Shown here: positions 16,561 to 24,703 of the stretch, in pieces
Position numbering within the stretch: position 1 is the first letter of the stretch
How the letters are laid out: every line of letters starts with the position of its first letter
Origin: Halorussus halophilus
GTDB taxonomy: Archaea; Halobacteriota; Halobacteria; Halobacteriales; Haladaptataceae
Direction: 5' to 3'
Length of the DNA: 64,000 bases
Assembly: GCF_008831545.1 (NCBI RefSeq)
Contig: NZ_CP044523.1
Span: 186,001 to 250,000 of the forward strand
Notes under the pieces: generated by a model
The model's input: only the letters and a program-made list of their open reading frames with translations
The model's database searches: none
Told to the model about the DNA's origin: nothing
Translations under genes and position numbers: made by a program

Positions 16561-18051
16561 ATGCGCACAGGCATCGCAGTCGCGGTCGTACTGATGCTCG
16601 TCGTCGCGGGCTGTTCGCAGGCCCCCGGCGCGGGTACCTCGACCGCAGGTACGAATACGACAGCACCGACGACTGGTGAGACGCCCGGCGAGAAACCGGT
16701 CGTGAAGCCCGACAACCCAGAAACCGACGTTCTCGGCTGGGAAGGCGGTATCTGGTACAACGAGACGATAGCGGTCAATCCGAACGACGGACTCAACGAG
16801 ACCGAACTGAACAAGACCGTCAAGCGCTCGATGGCACGCGTCGAGCGCGTCCGCGGCCTGGAGTTCGAGTCACAGGTTCCGGTCGAAATCATGACCCGCG
16901 AAGAGTTCCGCAAGAGCCAGAACGACCGTTCGACGCCGCCCAAACGGAAGCTCTTCGACAACGTCAAGTTCGAGGCGTTGATGATGATCAACGAATCGAC
17001 CGACTCCATCGCGGTGCAGAACTCTAACTCCGGGTCGTCGGTCGGTGGCTTCTACAGTCCCTCCGAGAAGCGAATTGTCGTCATCTCCGAGAACGCTTCG
17101 ACGCCACAGCTAGACGAGATTACGCTCTCTCAAGAGCTGTTCCACGCGCTACAGGACCAGAAGTTCAACCTCTCGAAGTTCAACCAATCGACGCGCGAAC
17201 TGCACAACGCCAAGGACGGCGTCATCGAGGGCGACGGCAACCTCGTGGACTACCTCTACGAGAAACGCTGTAAGAACCAGTGGAGCGGCGACTGTCTGAC
17301 GCCCGAATCGAGTTCGGGCGGTGGCGGCGGTCTCGCCAATATCGGTCCGTACCTCCTGAAGTTCCAACCGTACAGCGACGGCCCGCCGTTCGTGCGCGGC
17401 GTCCAACGCCGCGGTGGTTGGGAGGCAGTCAACGAGCTTTACCAGAACCCACCGGCGAGCACCGAACAGGTCATCCACCCACAGAAGTACCCCGACGACA
17501 CGCCGACTGAGTTCACCGTCGGCGACAAGACGAGCGGCGACTGGGAGCGTCTGCGGCCGAAGGGACGCCCGAGTTTCGCCAGCGTCGGCGAAGCGGGCAT
17601 CTTCTCGATGTTCATGTACCCCGCCTACGAGAGCGGCGGACAGACCCAAATCGTCTCCGCCTCCGAGTTCATCAACCGGAACGCCTCGACCGGCGATATG
17701 GCGGAGTTCGACCCGCTGAACTACAACAGTTCGTACTCCGACGGCTGGGACGGTGACAGACTCGTCGTCTACACCAGCGAGAGCGCCGCGAAGAACGAGA
17801 CGGGCTACGTCTGGCAGTCCAAGTGGGACTCCAAACAAGACGCCAACGAGTTCGTCGAGGGCTACACGAAACTGCTCCAGTATCGCGACGCCGAGAAGGT
17901 AGACGGCCGCGCGAACACGTGGGTCGTCGAGGGCAACGGGTTCGCCGACGCCTTCTACGTCACACAGCAGGGCAACACGGTGACCATCGTCAACGCGCCG
18001 ACCGTCGAAGACCTCTCGAAGGTCCGGCAAGGCGCGGCCCCCAAGCAGTAA
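16561..18051 (+). CDS. Hvo_1808-type surface lipoprotein with degenerate protease motif
   Basis: 496 aa. Lipoprotein signal with lipobox VAGC (Cys18), then a Thr/Gly-rich linker and a large extracellular domain. I recognise it, from memory, as the haloarchaeal Hvo_1808 surface protein family. Residues 191-200 read QELFHALQDQ, resembling a gluzincin HExxH helix but with Gln191 where the first zinc His would be. Many NxT/S sequons suggest N-glycosylation. Ends at SKVRQGAAPKQ, without a PGF-CTERM. A T5 run follows the stop. Role unknown; it is sandwiched between two NAD-salvage genes without obvious link. Confidence 0.8.
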   Translation: MRTGIAVAVVLMLVVAGCSQAPGAGTSTAGTNTTAPTTGETPGEKPVVKPDNPETDVLGWEGGIWYNETIAVNPNDGLNETELNKTVKRSMARVERVRGLEFESQVPVEIMTREEFRKSQNDRSTPPKRKLFDNVKFEALMMINESTDSIAVQNSNSGSSVGGFYSPSEKRIVVISENASTPQLDEITLSQELFHALQDQKFNLSKFNQSTRELHNAKDGVIEGDGNLVDYLYEKRCKNQWSGDCLTPESSSGGGGGLANIGPYLLKFQPYSDGPPFVRGVQRRGGWEAVNELYQNPPASTEQVIHPQKYPDDTPTEFTVGDKTSGDWERLRPKGRPSFASVGEAGIFSMFMYPAYESGGQTQIVSASEFINRNASTGDMAEFDPLNYNSSYSDGWDGDRLVVYTSESAAKNETGYVWQSKWDSKQDANEFVEGYTKLLQYRDAEKVDGRANTWVVEGNGFADAFYVTQQGNTVTIVNAPTVEDLSKVRQGAAPKQ

Positions 18052-18080
18052 CGAAACGGACTCGTCCGAAGCGGTAGCGG

Positions 18081-18095
18081 GACCTTTTTCGCTCC
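18081..18095 (+). terminator. T-run after surface lipoprotein gene
   Basis: GACCTTTTTC (T5 at 18085-18089), 34 bp past the stop of the lipoprotein gene and before the nicotinate phosphoribosyltransferase start. Weak candidate based on T-richness alone. Confidence 0.3.
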
Positions 18096-18164
18096 GGCGC
18101 GGGTACTCCCGCGCATGAACGCCGTTTGGAGGCAGGTTGCGAGCGCGACTCGGAGGCGAGGACA

Positions 18165-19310
18165 GTGACCGACCGGTTCGACGTCGTGTCCGAGGAGTCC
18201 ATTCGCGACGGCACTGCCACCGACGCCTACTTTCTGCGCACCGAAGAGACTTTGGATGCGGCCGACCGCAACCCACGCGTCGTCGCCGAAGTTACCCGCG
18301 ACCAGTTCCCGACCGGCGAGTTCGACCTGTTCGCGGGCGTCAAAGACGCCGCCCACCTGCTCGAAGGACTCCCCATCGACGTAGACGCCATGCGCGAGGG
18401 ACAACTGTTCGACGGCGGTCCCGTGATGCGAATCGAGGGCGACTACCTCGACTTCGCGCGGTACGAGACCTCCCTGCTCGGCTTTCTCTCACACGCCAGC
18501 GGTATCGGGACTGCCGCGCTCGAAACGCGGCGGGCCGCCCCCAACTCGAACGTCCTCAGTTTCGGCGCGCGACACGTCCACCCCGCGATGGCCCCGATGG
18601 TCGAGCGCGGCGCGCTCGTCGCTGGACTCGACGGCTTCTCACACGTCGCCGCGGGCGAGATTCTGGGCAAAGAAGCCAGCGGCACGATGCCTCACGCGCT
18701 CGTCATCGCTTTCGGCGACCAAGAGACGGCGTGGACAGCCTTCGACGACGCGGTCGATTCTGACGTGCCGCGTATCGCTATCTGTGACACCTACTCCGAC
18801 GAGAAAGACGAGAGTCTGCGCGCCGCCGAGGCGCTCGGCGACGCGCTCGACGGTGTCCGACTCGACACGACGAGTTCGCGCCGTGGCGATTTCAGACACA
18901 TCGTCAGGGAGGTTCGCTGGGAACTCGACGCGCGCGGGCGAGAAGACGTGGACCTCTTCGTCAGTGGCGGTCTCGGTCCGGCCGACCTGCGAGAACTCCG
19001 CGACGTGGCCGACGGCTTCGGCGTCGGTGGCTACGTGAGCAACGCGAATCCGCTGGACTTCGCGCTCGACATCGTGACTGTAGACGGCGAACTGGTGGCG
19101 AAGCGTGGGAAACTCTCGGGTGAAAAGGCAGTGTTCCGGACGCCCGACGGCGGGCATCACGTCGGACTGGCGGACAGAGCGAATCCCGACGGTGGCGAGA
19201 CACTACTGAAGCCACTCGTGCGGGACGGCACGCTCGTCCGTGAGTTCGACATCGACGAGGCCGCAAAACGCGCTCGTGAGGACGCCAACGTGGTCGGCTT
19301 CCGCGACTAG
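18165..19310 (+). CDS. pncB: Nicotinate phosphoribosyltransferase
   Basis: 381 aa. Converts nicotinate and PRPP to nicotinate mononucleotide. GTG at 18165 (MTDRFDVVSEESIRDG) is preferred over a longer reading because the fold starts there. Visible hallmarks: TDAYFLRTEETL near the start, SFGARHVHPAMAPMVERGA, the GKEASGTMPHALV loop containing the catalytic His, CDTYSDEKDESL, RLDTTSSRRGDFRHIVREVRWELD, and VSGGLGPADLREL for phosphate binding. It is of the short archaeal type. It completes, with the amidohydrolase at 15894-16466, a salvage route from nicotinamide. Confidence 0.9.
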   Translation: MTDRFDVVSEESIRDGTATDAYFLRTEETLDAADRNPRVVAEVTRDQFPTGEFDLFAGVKDAAHLLEGLPIDVDAMREGQLFDGGPVMRIEGDYLDFARYETSLLGFLSHASGIGTAALETRRAAPNSNVLSFGARHVHPAMAPMVERGALVAGLDGFSHVAAGEILGKEASGTMPHALVIAFGDQETAWTAFDDAVDSDVPRIAICDTYSDEKDESLRAAEALGDALDGVRLDTTSSRRGDFRHIVREVRWELDARGREDVDLFVSGGLGPADLRELRDVADGFGVGGYVSNANPLDFALDIVTVDGELVAKRGKLSGEKAVFRTPDGGHHVGLADRANPDGGETLLKPLVRDGTLVREFDIDEAAKRAREDANVVGFRD

Positions 19311-19331
19311 CGTCTGCGAAGTGCGACTCGA

Positions 19332-19934
19332 TTAGATGTTCTCGATGCTGCCTTCCGGTTCGCGCTCGCGGAAGACCTGACCGTCGAACAGCGTCACCAT
19401 CACGTCGTCGTCTTCCCACGCGCCGCGGGGAAGTCCAGCTTTCCGGCAGGTGCGGTCCAAGTACTCGAAGACGCTCCAGTTGTTCTCGCAGGGGAGCGTC
19501 GGGTACATCCACGCCTGATTGCCACGGCCTTCGACGGCGACGCCGTGTTTTCCGAGTTTGATCTCCTCTGCGGGGTCTGTACTCAGATGCGTGTCTTCGA
19601 CGATGCAGACCGAAATCTTGAGGTTCGGTAGCTCCGGTGGTTCGACTTCCGAGCCACAGGAGTTGTCGCTGGCGGCGCTGATGGCCGAATCGACTATCTG
19701 GTGGCCGAGTTGGTCGGTACCTTCGTACGCTCCGTCGCAGCCTCGAAGTTGGCCCCGCCCTCGCGTGGAGCAGAGGCGAACGAAGACGCCCGTTCGGTTG
19801 TAGAACGCCTCACGCATGCTCCCCGGCTGTTCGCGTTGGCCGTTGATTACGTAGGATTCCACGGATTCTCGTGCGAGTTCCACAGCGCGCGTGCCATCCT
19901 GATAAGAGAGAGTTACTGCCTGAGCCTGTGCCAT
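19332..19934 (-). CDS. AMMECR1 domain protein
   Basis: 200 aa. The diagnostic AMMECR1 motif is LRGCDGAYEG (about 68-77), after TGVFVRLCSTRGRGQ. Other family features are LKISVCIVEDTHLS, KHGVAVEGRGNQAWMYPTLP and CRKAGLPRGAWEDDDVMVTLF. Widespread in archaea and eukaryotes; biochemical role unsettled, often linked to MEMO1/radical SAM partners, which are not seen nearby. Start at ATG 19934 (MAQAQAVTLSYQDG). Convergent with pncB; divergent from rnpB across a 22-bp palindrome. Confidence 0.9.
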   Translation of the reverse strand: MAQAQAVTLSYQDGTRAVELARESVESYVINGQREQPGSMREAFYNRTGVFVRLCSTRGRGQLRGCDGAYEGTDQLGHQIVDSAISAASDNSCGSEVEPPELPNLKISVCIVEDTHLSTDPAEEIKLGKHGVAVEGRGNQAWMYPTLPCENNWSVFEYLDRTCRKAGLPRGAWEDDDVMVTLFDGQVFREREPEGSIENI

Positions 19935-20018
19935 ACGTAACACCTTATGGCCGGAACACTCTTCAAGTCTTCCCTTCATATCTTAAATCGGTAAGGTGGC
20001 AATACTTTTCATACGGGA

Positions 20019-20040
20019 GTGCTTACCACGGGGTAAGCAC
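20019..20040. promoter_or_regulatory. 22-bp perfect palindrome between AMMECR1 and rnpB
   Basis: GTGCTTACC-ACGG-GGTAAGCAC: nine-base arms, four-base spacer. It lies about 85 bp upstream of the AMMECR1 start and just upstream of the likely rnpB TATA-like stretch (TTCTTAAAC, 20054-20062). The size suits a dimeric regulator site; an RNA hairpin in a leader is the alternative. Confidence 0.5.
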
Positions 20041-20066
20041 CCCTTGTACCGAACTTCTTAAACGCA

Positions 20067-20566
20067 GGCAGTGGCTACGTTGGGACGGCAGAGGGAGCCG
20101 AGTTCCCGCGAGACGTGTCGCCGACGGCGACACACACGTGAGGAAAGTCCCCCCACCGTTCGGGCAGGCGACCGGACGCAAGCCCGGAGTGGGAGACCAC
20201 TGGCTCTGGAACAGAAACGAGACCACTCGGCCCGACCGATGAGGCACGCGAACCCCGACCGAGCAAAGGAACGGGAAGTTAACCTGCCGAGGGCGCGTTC
20301 CAGCGTAGCTGGAACGTTACAGTGAACCGGTGTAACCGGTGAACGGGTTCTGCCGAAGGCAGAACCGCAAGGCCGAGAATGGATGGAACGGCGAATCCCC
20401 GCCGGTGCAAGTCCGCACTACGCGGCCCTTCGGGCCGCACAGGTAGCCCGAACACACCGCCGAGGCAACTCGGCGAGCTTCCGGACGCAGTCCGGAAACA
20501 GGTGCGGACGCTCAGCCGAATACTCGGACGAACAGAAGGGGGCTTACTCCCCTCAGCCACTTGTCG
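20067..20566 (+). ncRNA. rnpB: RNase P RNA (archaeal type A)
   Basis: Catalytic RNA that removes tRNA 5' leaders. CR-I is GTGAGGAAAGTCC (20138-20150) and CR-V is ACAGAAGGGGGCTTAC (20532-20547), the two universal RNase P signatures in the right order and spacing. P1 can form from GTGGCT (20071-20076) with AGCCAC (20555-20560). The 3' strand of P1 follows CR-V directly, as expected. Internal hairpins such as GGTTCTGCC-gaa-GGCAGAACC (20345-20365) and GCGGCCC-ttc-GGGCCGC (20422-20438) fit the peripheral helices. Exact ends are uncertain by about 15 nt. Confidence 0.92.
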
Positions 20567-20568
20567 TA

Positions 20569-20658
20569 CTATCCAAGAGTGACGACTAGCACTGCGAGGG
20601 CGGCGAACAGTTCCGCGGCGAGCACGGAGACAGCGGCACTGAGCTTGAGCGTTTGCAT
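20569..20658 (-). CDS. 29-aa hydrophobic microprotein antisense beside rnpB
   Basis: Begins MQTLKLSAAVSVLAAE and ends VVTLG: a basic start and a single hydrophobic helix. The stop codon is almost at the 3' end of rnpB, on the opposite strand. The high hydrophobicity and clean small size argue for a real peptide; no homology is known to me and promoter evidence is weak. Confidence 0.35.
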   Translation of the reverse strand: MQTLKLSAAVSVLAAELFAALAVLVVTLG

Positions 20659-20816
20659 TGGAACTCATCTATCCCTTGGACGGCTTCCCAAATAAGTCGG
20701 CGCGACGGTTGTGTTCGATTTTTCGTTCCGCACCGTTCGTAATGGAATGAATTGGCGTGAACGGTATTCAAACCGCGTAAACGGTCCAATAATCTCACCC
20801 AAAACGTGTCTCGTAG

Positions 20817-20833
20817 AGCGGTTAATAATCGCT
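20817..20833. promoter_or_regulatory. Candidate operator 1 upstream of the metal ATPase
   Basis: AGCG-GTTAATAAT-CGCT: 4-bp inverted arms around an AT-rich 9-bp core, 85 bp before the ATPase start. It has the same layout as the site at 20881-20897. Proposed binding site for a metal-responsive repressor; inference from sequence only. Confidence 0.4.
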
Positions 20834-20880
20834 TAGCACTAAGTTATCAATAATAGCTACTCAGAACCGGTTTTCTGACA

Positions 20881-20897
20881 GCAGGGTTAATAACTGC
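20881..20897. promoter_or_regulatory. Candidate operator 2 / TATA region of the metal ATPase
   Basis: GCAG-GGTTAATAA-CTGC: the same 4-9-4 architecture, 64 bp downstream of the first site. The core TTAATAA sits 25-31 bp before the ATG at 20918, so it should also be the TATA box. A protein bound here would block the promoter. Confidence 0.45.
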
Positions 20898-20917
20898 TCG
20901 ACGGCTAGCGTTAGTCA

Positions 20918-23515
20918 ATGACTGCAGACGATATGCGGACGGTTCGACTCTCTGTCCCCGACATGGACTGTCCGTCCTGTGCTGGCAAGGTTACCTCCAG
21001 CGTCGAGCGGTTGGACGGCGTCGGCGACATCGACGCCGTCGCGACCACGGGGACCCTAACCGTCTCCTACGACGCCACCCAGACTGACTCGGAGTCGGTT
21101 CGGAAGCGCGTCGAGGCGGCCGGATACGCCATCGAATCCGACACTCGTACCGAGCGGTTCGGCGTTCCCGAGATGGACTGCCCCTCGTGTGCTGGCAAAG
21201 TCGAATCGGCGCTCGACCTCGCAGGCGTCGAGGAACTCGACACGCGACCGACGACTGGCGAAGTCGTCGTCACCTACGACCCCGAGGCGACGGACCGCGA
21301 CTCGCTCGTGGGCGCAATCGAATCTGCGGGCTACGAAGTCACCGGGACCACCACGGACGAAGGTGGTCCCGACGTAGCCGAGGCGAGCGAGGTCTGGACG
21401 AGCACGCGCGCGTTGAAGACATGGACCGGCGGTATCTTCCTCGTCGTCGGTCTCGTCCTCGAATTTCTCCTCACGAGTGCGAACTCGCTACTCTTCTCTG
21501 CGGTCGGTCGGGAGTTCCACCTCGCGGGCGTCCTCTTCCTGCTGGCCTCCGCGGTCGCTGGACAGGAAGTCCTGCGAAACGGCTACTACTCGGTGAAGAA
21601 TCTCAACCTCGACATCGACCTGCTGATGGGTACTGGCATCGTCAGTGCCGTCGCCGTCGGTCTCTACTTCGAAGCGGCGTCGCTCGCCGTACTCTTCAGC
21701 GTCGCCGAACTCTTAGAGCGGTTCTCGATGGACCGCGCCCGCGAGTCGGTGCGCGCGCTGATGGACCTCTCGCCGGACACGGCGACTGTCAGACGAAGTG
21801 GAAGCGAAGAGACTGTCCCCGTCGAAGAGGTCGCAGTCGGTGAGACCGTCCTCGTCCGACCGGGCGAGAAGATTCCCGTGGACGGGACGGTTACGGAGGG
21901 CGACAGCGCGGTCAACCAAGCGCCCATCACGGGCGAGTCGGTGCCGGTCGAGAAGTCCGCTGGTTCGGAAGTGTTCGCGGGCACGGTCAACGAGGAGGGC
22001 TACCTCGAAGTCGAATCGACCGCGGAGGCAGACGAGACGACGCTCTCTCAAATCGTCGAATCGGTCGGTGACGCGGGCCGCGAACGCACCGACCGCGAGC
22101 AGTTCATCGAACGCTTCGCCAGTTACTACACGCCCGTAGTCGTGGTCGGCGCGCTCCTCACGGCGTTCGTGCCGCCACTCCTGCTCGGCGCGCAGTTCGA
22201 GACGTGGTTCGTGCGCGGGCTAACTCTGCTCGTGGTCGCGTGTCCCTGCGCGTTCGTCATCTCGACGCCCGTCTCCGTGGTGTCTGGGGTTACGAGCGCG
22301 GCGCGCAACGGCGTGCTGGTCAAGAGCGGTCCGAATTTAGAGTCGATGGGCGCAGTCGAAGCAGTGGCGTTCGACAAGACTGGTACCTTGACGAAGGGCG
22401 AACTGGCAGTCACCGACGCCGTACCACTCAACGGCAACGACGAGTCGGACCTACTCCGGTGTGCCCACGACCTCGAACACCGGAGCGAACACCCCATCGC
22501 GGCAGCGATAGTCGAGCGAGCGCACGAGGCAGGGGTGGCGCACGAACACGAGGAAGTTGACGAGGGTTCCGACCACAGCCACGAAGACGAAGCCGACAGT
22601 TGCGGATGCGACGACGGATGCGGCGACGAGAAGCGTGTCGAAGACCACCACGACGAAGCCGACGACCGAACCGTCGAGAACTTCGAGAGTCTGACCGGCA
22701 AAGGAGTCCGGGCCGACATCGACGGCGTGACCCACTACGCGGGCAAGCCCTCGCTGTTCGCTGAACTGGGCTTCGACTTGGAACACGTCCACCTGAGTAC
22801 TGACGGTGGGATAGTGACTGAAGTGGAAGACGCCACCGAAAGTCGCTGTCACGGACGCGACGACTGTCTCGACCTGCTGGCCGACGTGGTGCCGCGGTTC
22901 CAGCGCGAGGGCAAGACGGTCGTCCTCGTCGGCACGGAAGACGAAATCGAAGGCGCGCTCGCAGTCGCTGACGAAGTCCGCCCAGAAGCGAAGAAGGCCG
23001 TCTCCCGCCTCCAGTCGCGGGGCGTCGAAGTCGCCATGCTGACCGGCGACAACGAGCGAACCGCGAACGCAATCGCCGAACAGGTCGGAATCGAGGAGGT
23101 TCGCGCGGAACTCATGCCAGAGGACAAAGCCGAGGCCGTCGGCGAGTTGACCGACGAGTACGGCACGGTGGCGATGGTCGGCGACGGCGTCAACGACGCT
23201 CCGGCACTGGCCGCCGCGACAGTCGGCGTGGCGATGGGTGCGGCCGGAACCGACGCCGCCATCGAGACGGCCGACGTGGCACTGCTCGGCGACGACCTGC
23301 TGAAGATGCCGTACCTCCACCGACTGTCGCGGAAAGCGAACGACGTCATCCGCCAGAACATCTACGCGAGTTTGGCGGTGAAGGCAGTGCTTGCGGTGGG
23401 TGCGCCCCTCGGTCTGGTGCCAGTGTTCGCCGCGATTCTCGTCGGCGACATGGGCATGAGTCTCTCGGTGACGGGCAACGCGATGCGACTAGCGAGGGTC
23501 GAGCCTGAGCGTTGA
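20918..23515 (+). CDS. Heavy-metal P1B-type ATPase (Zn/Cd/Pb type)
   Basis: 865 aa. Exports divalent soft metals using ATP. Two N-terminal HMA domains, each with DCPSCAGKV (Cys18/Cys21 and Cys88/Cys91). Then membrane helices, the CPC motif at 442-444 (VACPCAFVIS), phosphorylation site Asp486 (DKTGTLT), TGDNERTA and GDGVNDAPAL. The last helices carry a Lys (SLAVKAVLAV) and an Asp (GDMGMSL) characteristic of the Zn/Cd/Pb group rather than Cu. The nucleotide-binding domain holds an unusual His/Cys/Asp-rich insert at about 540-590 (HEHEEV, HSHEDE, CGCDDGCGD). A CDF exporter lies downstream. Confidence 0.95.
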   Translation: MTADDMRTVRLSVPDMDCPSCAGKVTSSVERLDGVGDIDAVATTGTLTVSYDATQTDSESVRKRVEAAGYAIESDTRTERFGVPEMDCPSCAGKVESALDLAGVEELDTRPTTGEVVVTYDPEATDRDSLVGAIESAGYEVTGTTTDEGGPDVAEASEVWTSTRALKTWTGGIFLVVGLVLEFLLTSANSLLFSAVGREFHLAGVLFLLASAVAGQEVLRNGYYSVKNLNLDIDLLMGTGIVSAVAVGLYFEAASLAVLFSVAELLERFSMDRARESVRALMDLSPDTATVRRSGSEETVPVEEVAVGETVLVRPGEKIPVDGTVTEGDSAVNQAPITGESVPVEKSAGSEVFAGTVNEEGYLEVESTAEADETTLSQIVESVGDAGRERTDREQFIERFASYYTPVVVVGALLTAFVPPLLLGAQFETWFVRGLTLLVVACPCAFVISTPVSVVSGVTSAARNGVLVKSGPNLESMGAVEAVAFDKTGTLTKGELAVTDAVPLNGNDESDLLRCAHDLEHRSEHPIAAAIVERAHEAGVAHEHEEVDEGSDHSHEDEADSCGCDDGCGDEKRVEDHHDEADDRTVENFESLTGKGVRADIDGVTHYAGKPSLFAELGFDLEHVHLSTDGGIVTEVEDATESRCHGRDDCLDLLADVVPRFQREGKTVVLVGTEDEIEGALAVADEVRPEAKKAVSRLQSRGVEVAMLTGDNERTANAIAEQVGIEEVRAELMPEDKAEAVGELTDEYGTVAMVGDGVNDAPALAAATVGVAMGAAGTDAAIETADVALLGDDLLKMPYLHRLSRKANDVIRQNIYASLAVKAVLAVGAPLGLVPVFAAILVGDMGMSLSVTGNAMRLARVEPER

Positions 23516-23555
23516 ATGTAGTCGGCCGTACTTTCAGCACGTTTTGAGTCGATTG

Positions 23556-23655
23556 GGCAGTGTGGCCGTCGCGGTGCTGTACGATTTCGCGTTGTGACGG
23601 CGATAGCTAGCTTCGACTCGGCAAGCTTCCCAACTACGGTTTCCGCTCGACAGCA
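23556..23655 (-). repeat. Dispersed element family 1, degenerate fragment
   Basis: In minus orientation. GCGGTGCTGT (23571-23580), GATAGCTAGCTTC (23601-23613) and ACTACGGTTTCC occur in the order and roughly the spacing of the blocks in the copy at 51315-51660. Similarity is partial; no hairpin is intact. It occupies most of the 240-bp gap between the metal ATPase and the CDF gene. Confidence 0.4.
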
Positions 23656-23755
23656 GACACCTCCAAACCCACAAATTCACCAAACCACTTCACGTACCTC
23701 CCGAAGCACGAGACCTACCAAACGTACCCAAACGAATACTAGACATCCCCTAACG

Positions 23756-24676
23756 ATGGCACACGACCACGAACACGACCACGGCGACCACACAGAGACC
23801 CCGCTGCGAGCGCTTACCATCGCGCTCGCAATCAACACCGTCTTCCTCGTGGTCGAGTTCGTCGGCGCGCTCTACGCAGACTCGCTCACACTGCTGGCAG
23901 ACGCGGTCCACATGCTGACCGACAGCGCGAGTCTCGGCCTCGCCCTGCTGGCGGCGTGGGTCGCCACCCGGCCCGCCGACGCCAAGCGGACCTACGGCTA
24001 CCAGCGTGCAGAGGTGCTGGGGGCGTTTCTCAACGGCATCTTCCTTCTCGCTACCGTGGCGTACATCCTCTACGACGCAATTCAACGGTTTCAGGACCCG
24101 CGAGCGGTCCGGCCACTCGTCGTCGTGGTCGTCGGCGTCCTCGGACTCGTGGCCAATCTCGCGGCGGCGTGGGTCTTGCGGGGTGACAGAGAACTGCTCA
24201 ACGTCGAGGGTGCCTTCCTGCACTTACTCGCGGATGCACTCGGGAGCGTGGCCGCCATCGTGGTCGGCGTCGCGCTCTACTACACCGACATCCTCGTGTT
24301 GGACCCTCTCTTTGCAGTTCTCGTCGCGGGACTCGTCCTCTACTCTGCCAAAGACTTGCTCGCCGACAGCCTCAACATCCTTCTCCAAGGTACCCCGAGC
24401 GACGTCGCCATCGGCGAGGTGACGCGCTACCTCGGGAACTTAGAGGGCGTCGTCGAGGTCCACGACGTACACGTCTGGGCACTCGATTCGACCCAGACTG
24501 CGCTCTCGGCGCACGTCGTGGTCGCGGACGGCACCGACCCCGACGCGGTTTTGTCGCACTGCCGTCAGGAGTTGGCTCGGAAGTTCGACATCGACCACGC
24601 GACGATACAAGTCGAATCGCCGGAGTTCTCCCACGTCGCTGACTTCGACTGTTATGAATTTGGGGGCAAACATTGA
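23756..24676 (+). CDS. Cation diffusion facilitator (CzcD/ZnT type)
   Basis: 306 aa, six membrane helices. His-rich N-terminus (MAHDHEHDHGDH). TM2 has HxxxD (ADAVHMLTDSASL) and TM5 has HxxxD (HLLADALGSVAA), the zinc site of zinc/cadmium antiporters. The cytoplasmic C-terminal domain (GVVEVHDVHVWALDSTQTALSAHV) is the ferredoxin-like metal-sensing fold. ATG 23756 chosen since earlier in-frame sequence is Thr/Arg/Pro-rich and non-coding in character. Works with the P-type ATPase in metal efflux. Confidence 0.93.
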   Translation: MAHDHEHDHGDHTETPLRALTIALAINTVFLVVEFVGALYADSLTLLADAVHMLTDSASLGLALLAAWVATRPADAKRTYGYQRAEVLGAFLNGIFLLATVAYILYDAIQRFQDPRAVRPLVVVVVGVLGLVANLAAAWVLRGDRELLNVEGAFLHLLADALGSVAAIVVGVALYYTDILVLDPLFAVLVAGLVLYSAKDLLADSLNILLQGTPSDVAIGEVTRYLGNLEGVVEVHDVHVWALDSTQTALSAHVVVADGTDPDAVLSHCRQELARKFDIDHATIQVESPEFSHVADFDCYEFGGKH

Positions 24677-24677
24677 T

Positions 24678-24689
24678 ACGTTCGAACGT
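24678..24689. promoter_or_regulatory. Perfect 12-bp palindrome before the metzincin gene
   Basis: ACGTTCGAACGT, ending 14 bp before the ATG at 24704 and just after the CDF stop. Placement between the expected TATA position and the start fits a repressor site. It may be chance in GC-rich DNA. Confidence 0.3.
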
Positions 24690-24703
24690 TGTCGAATGAA
24701 CTG

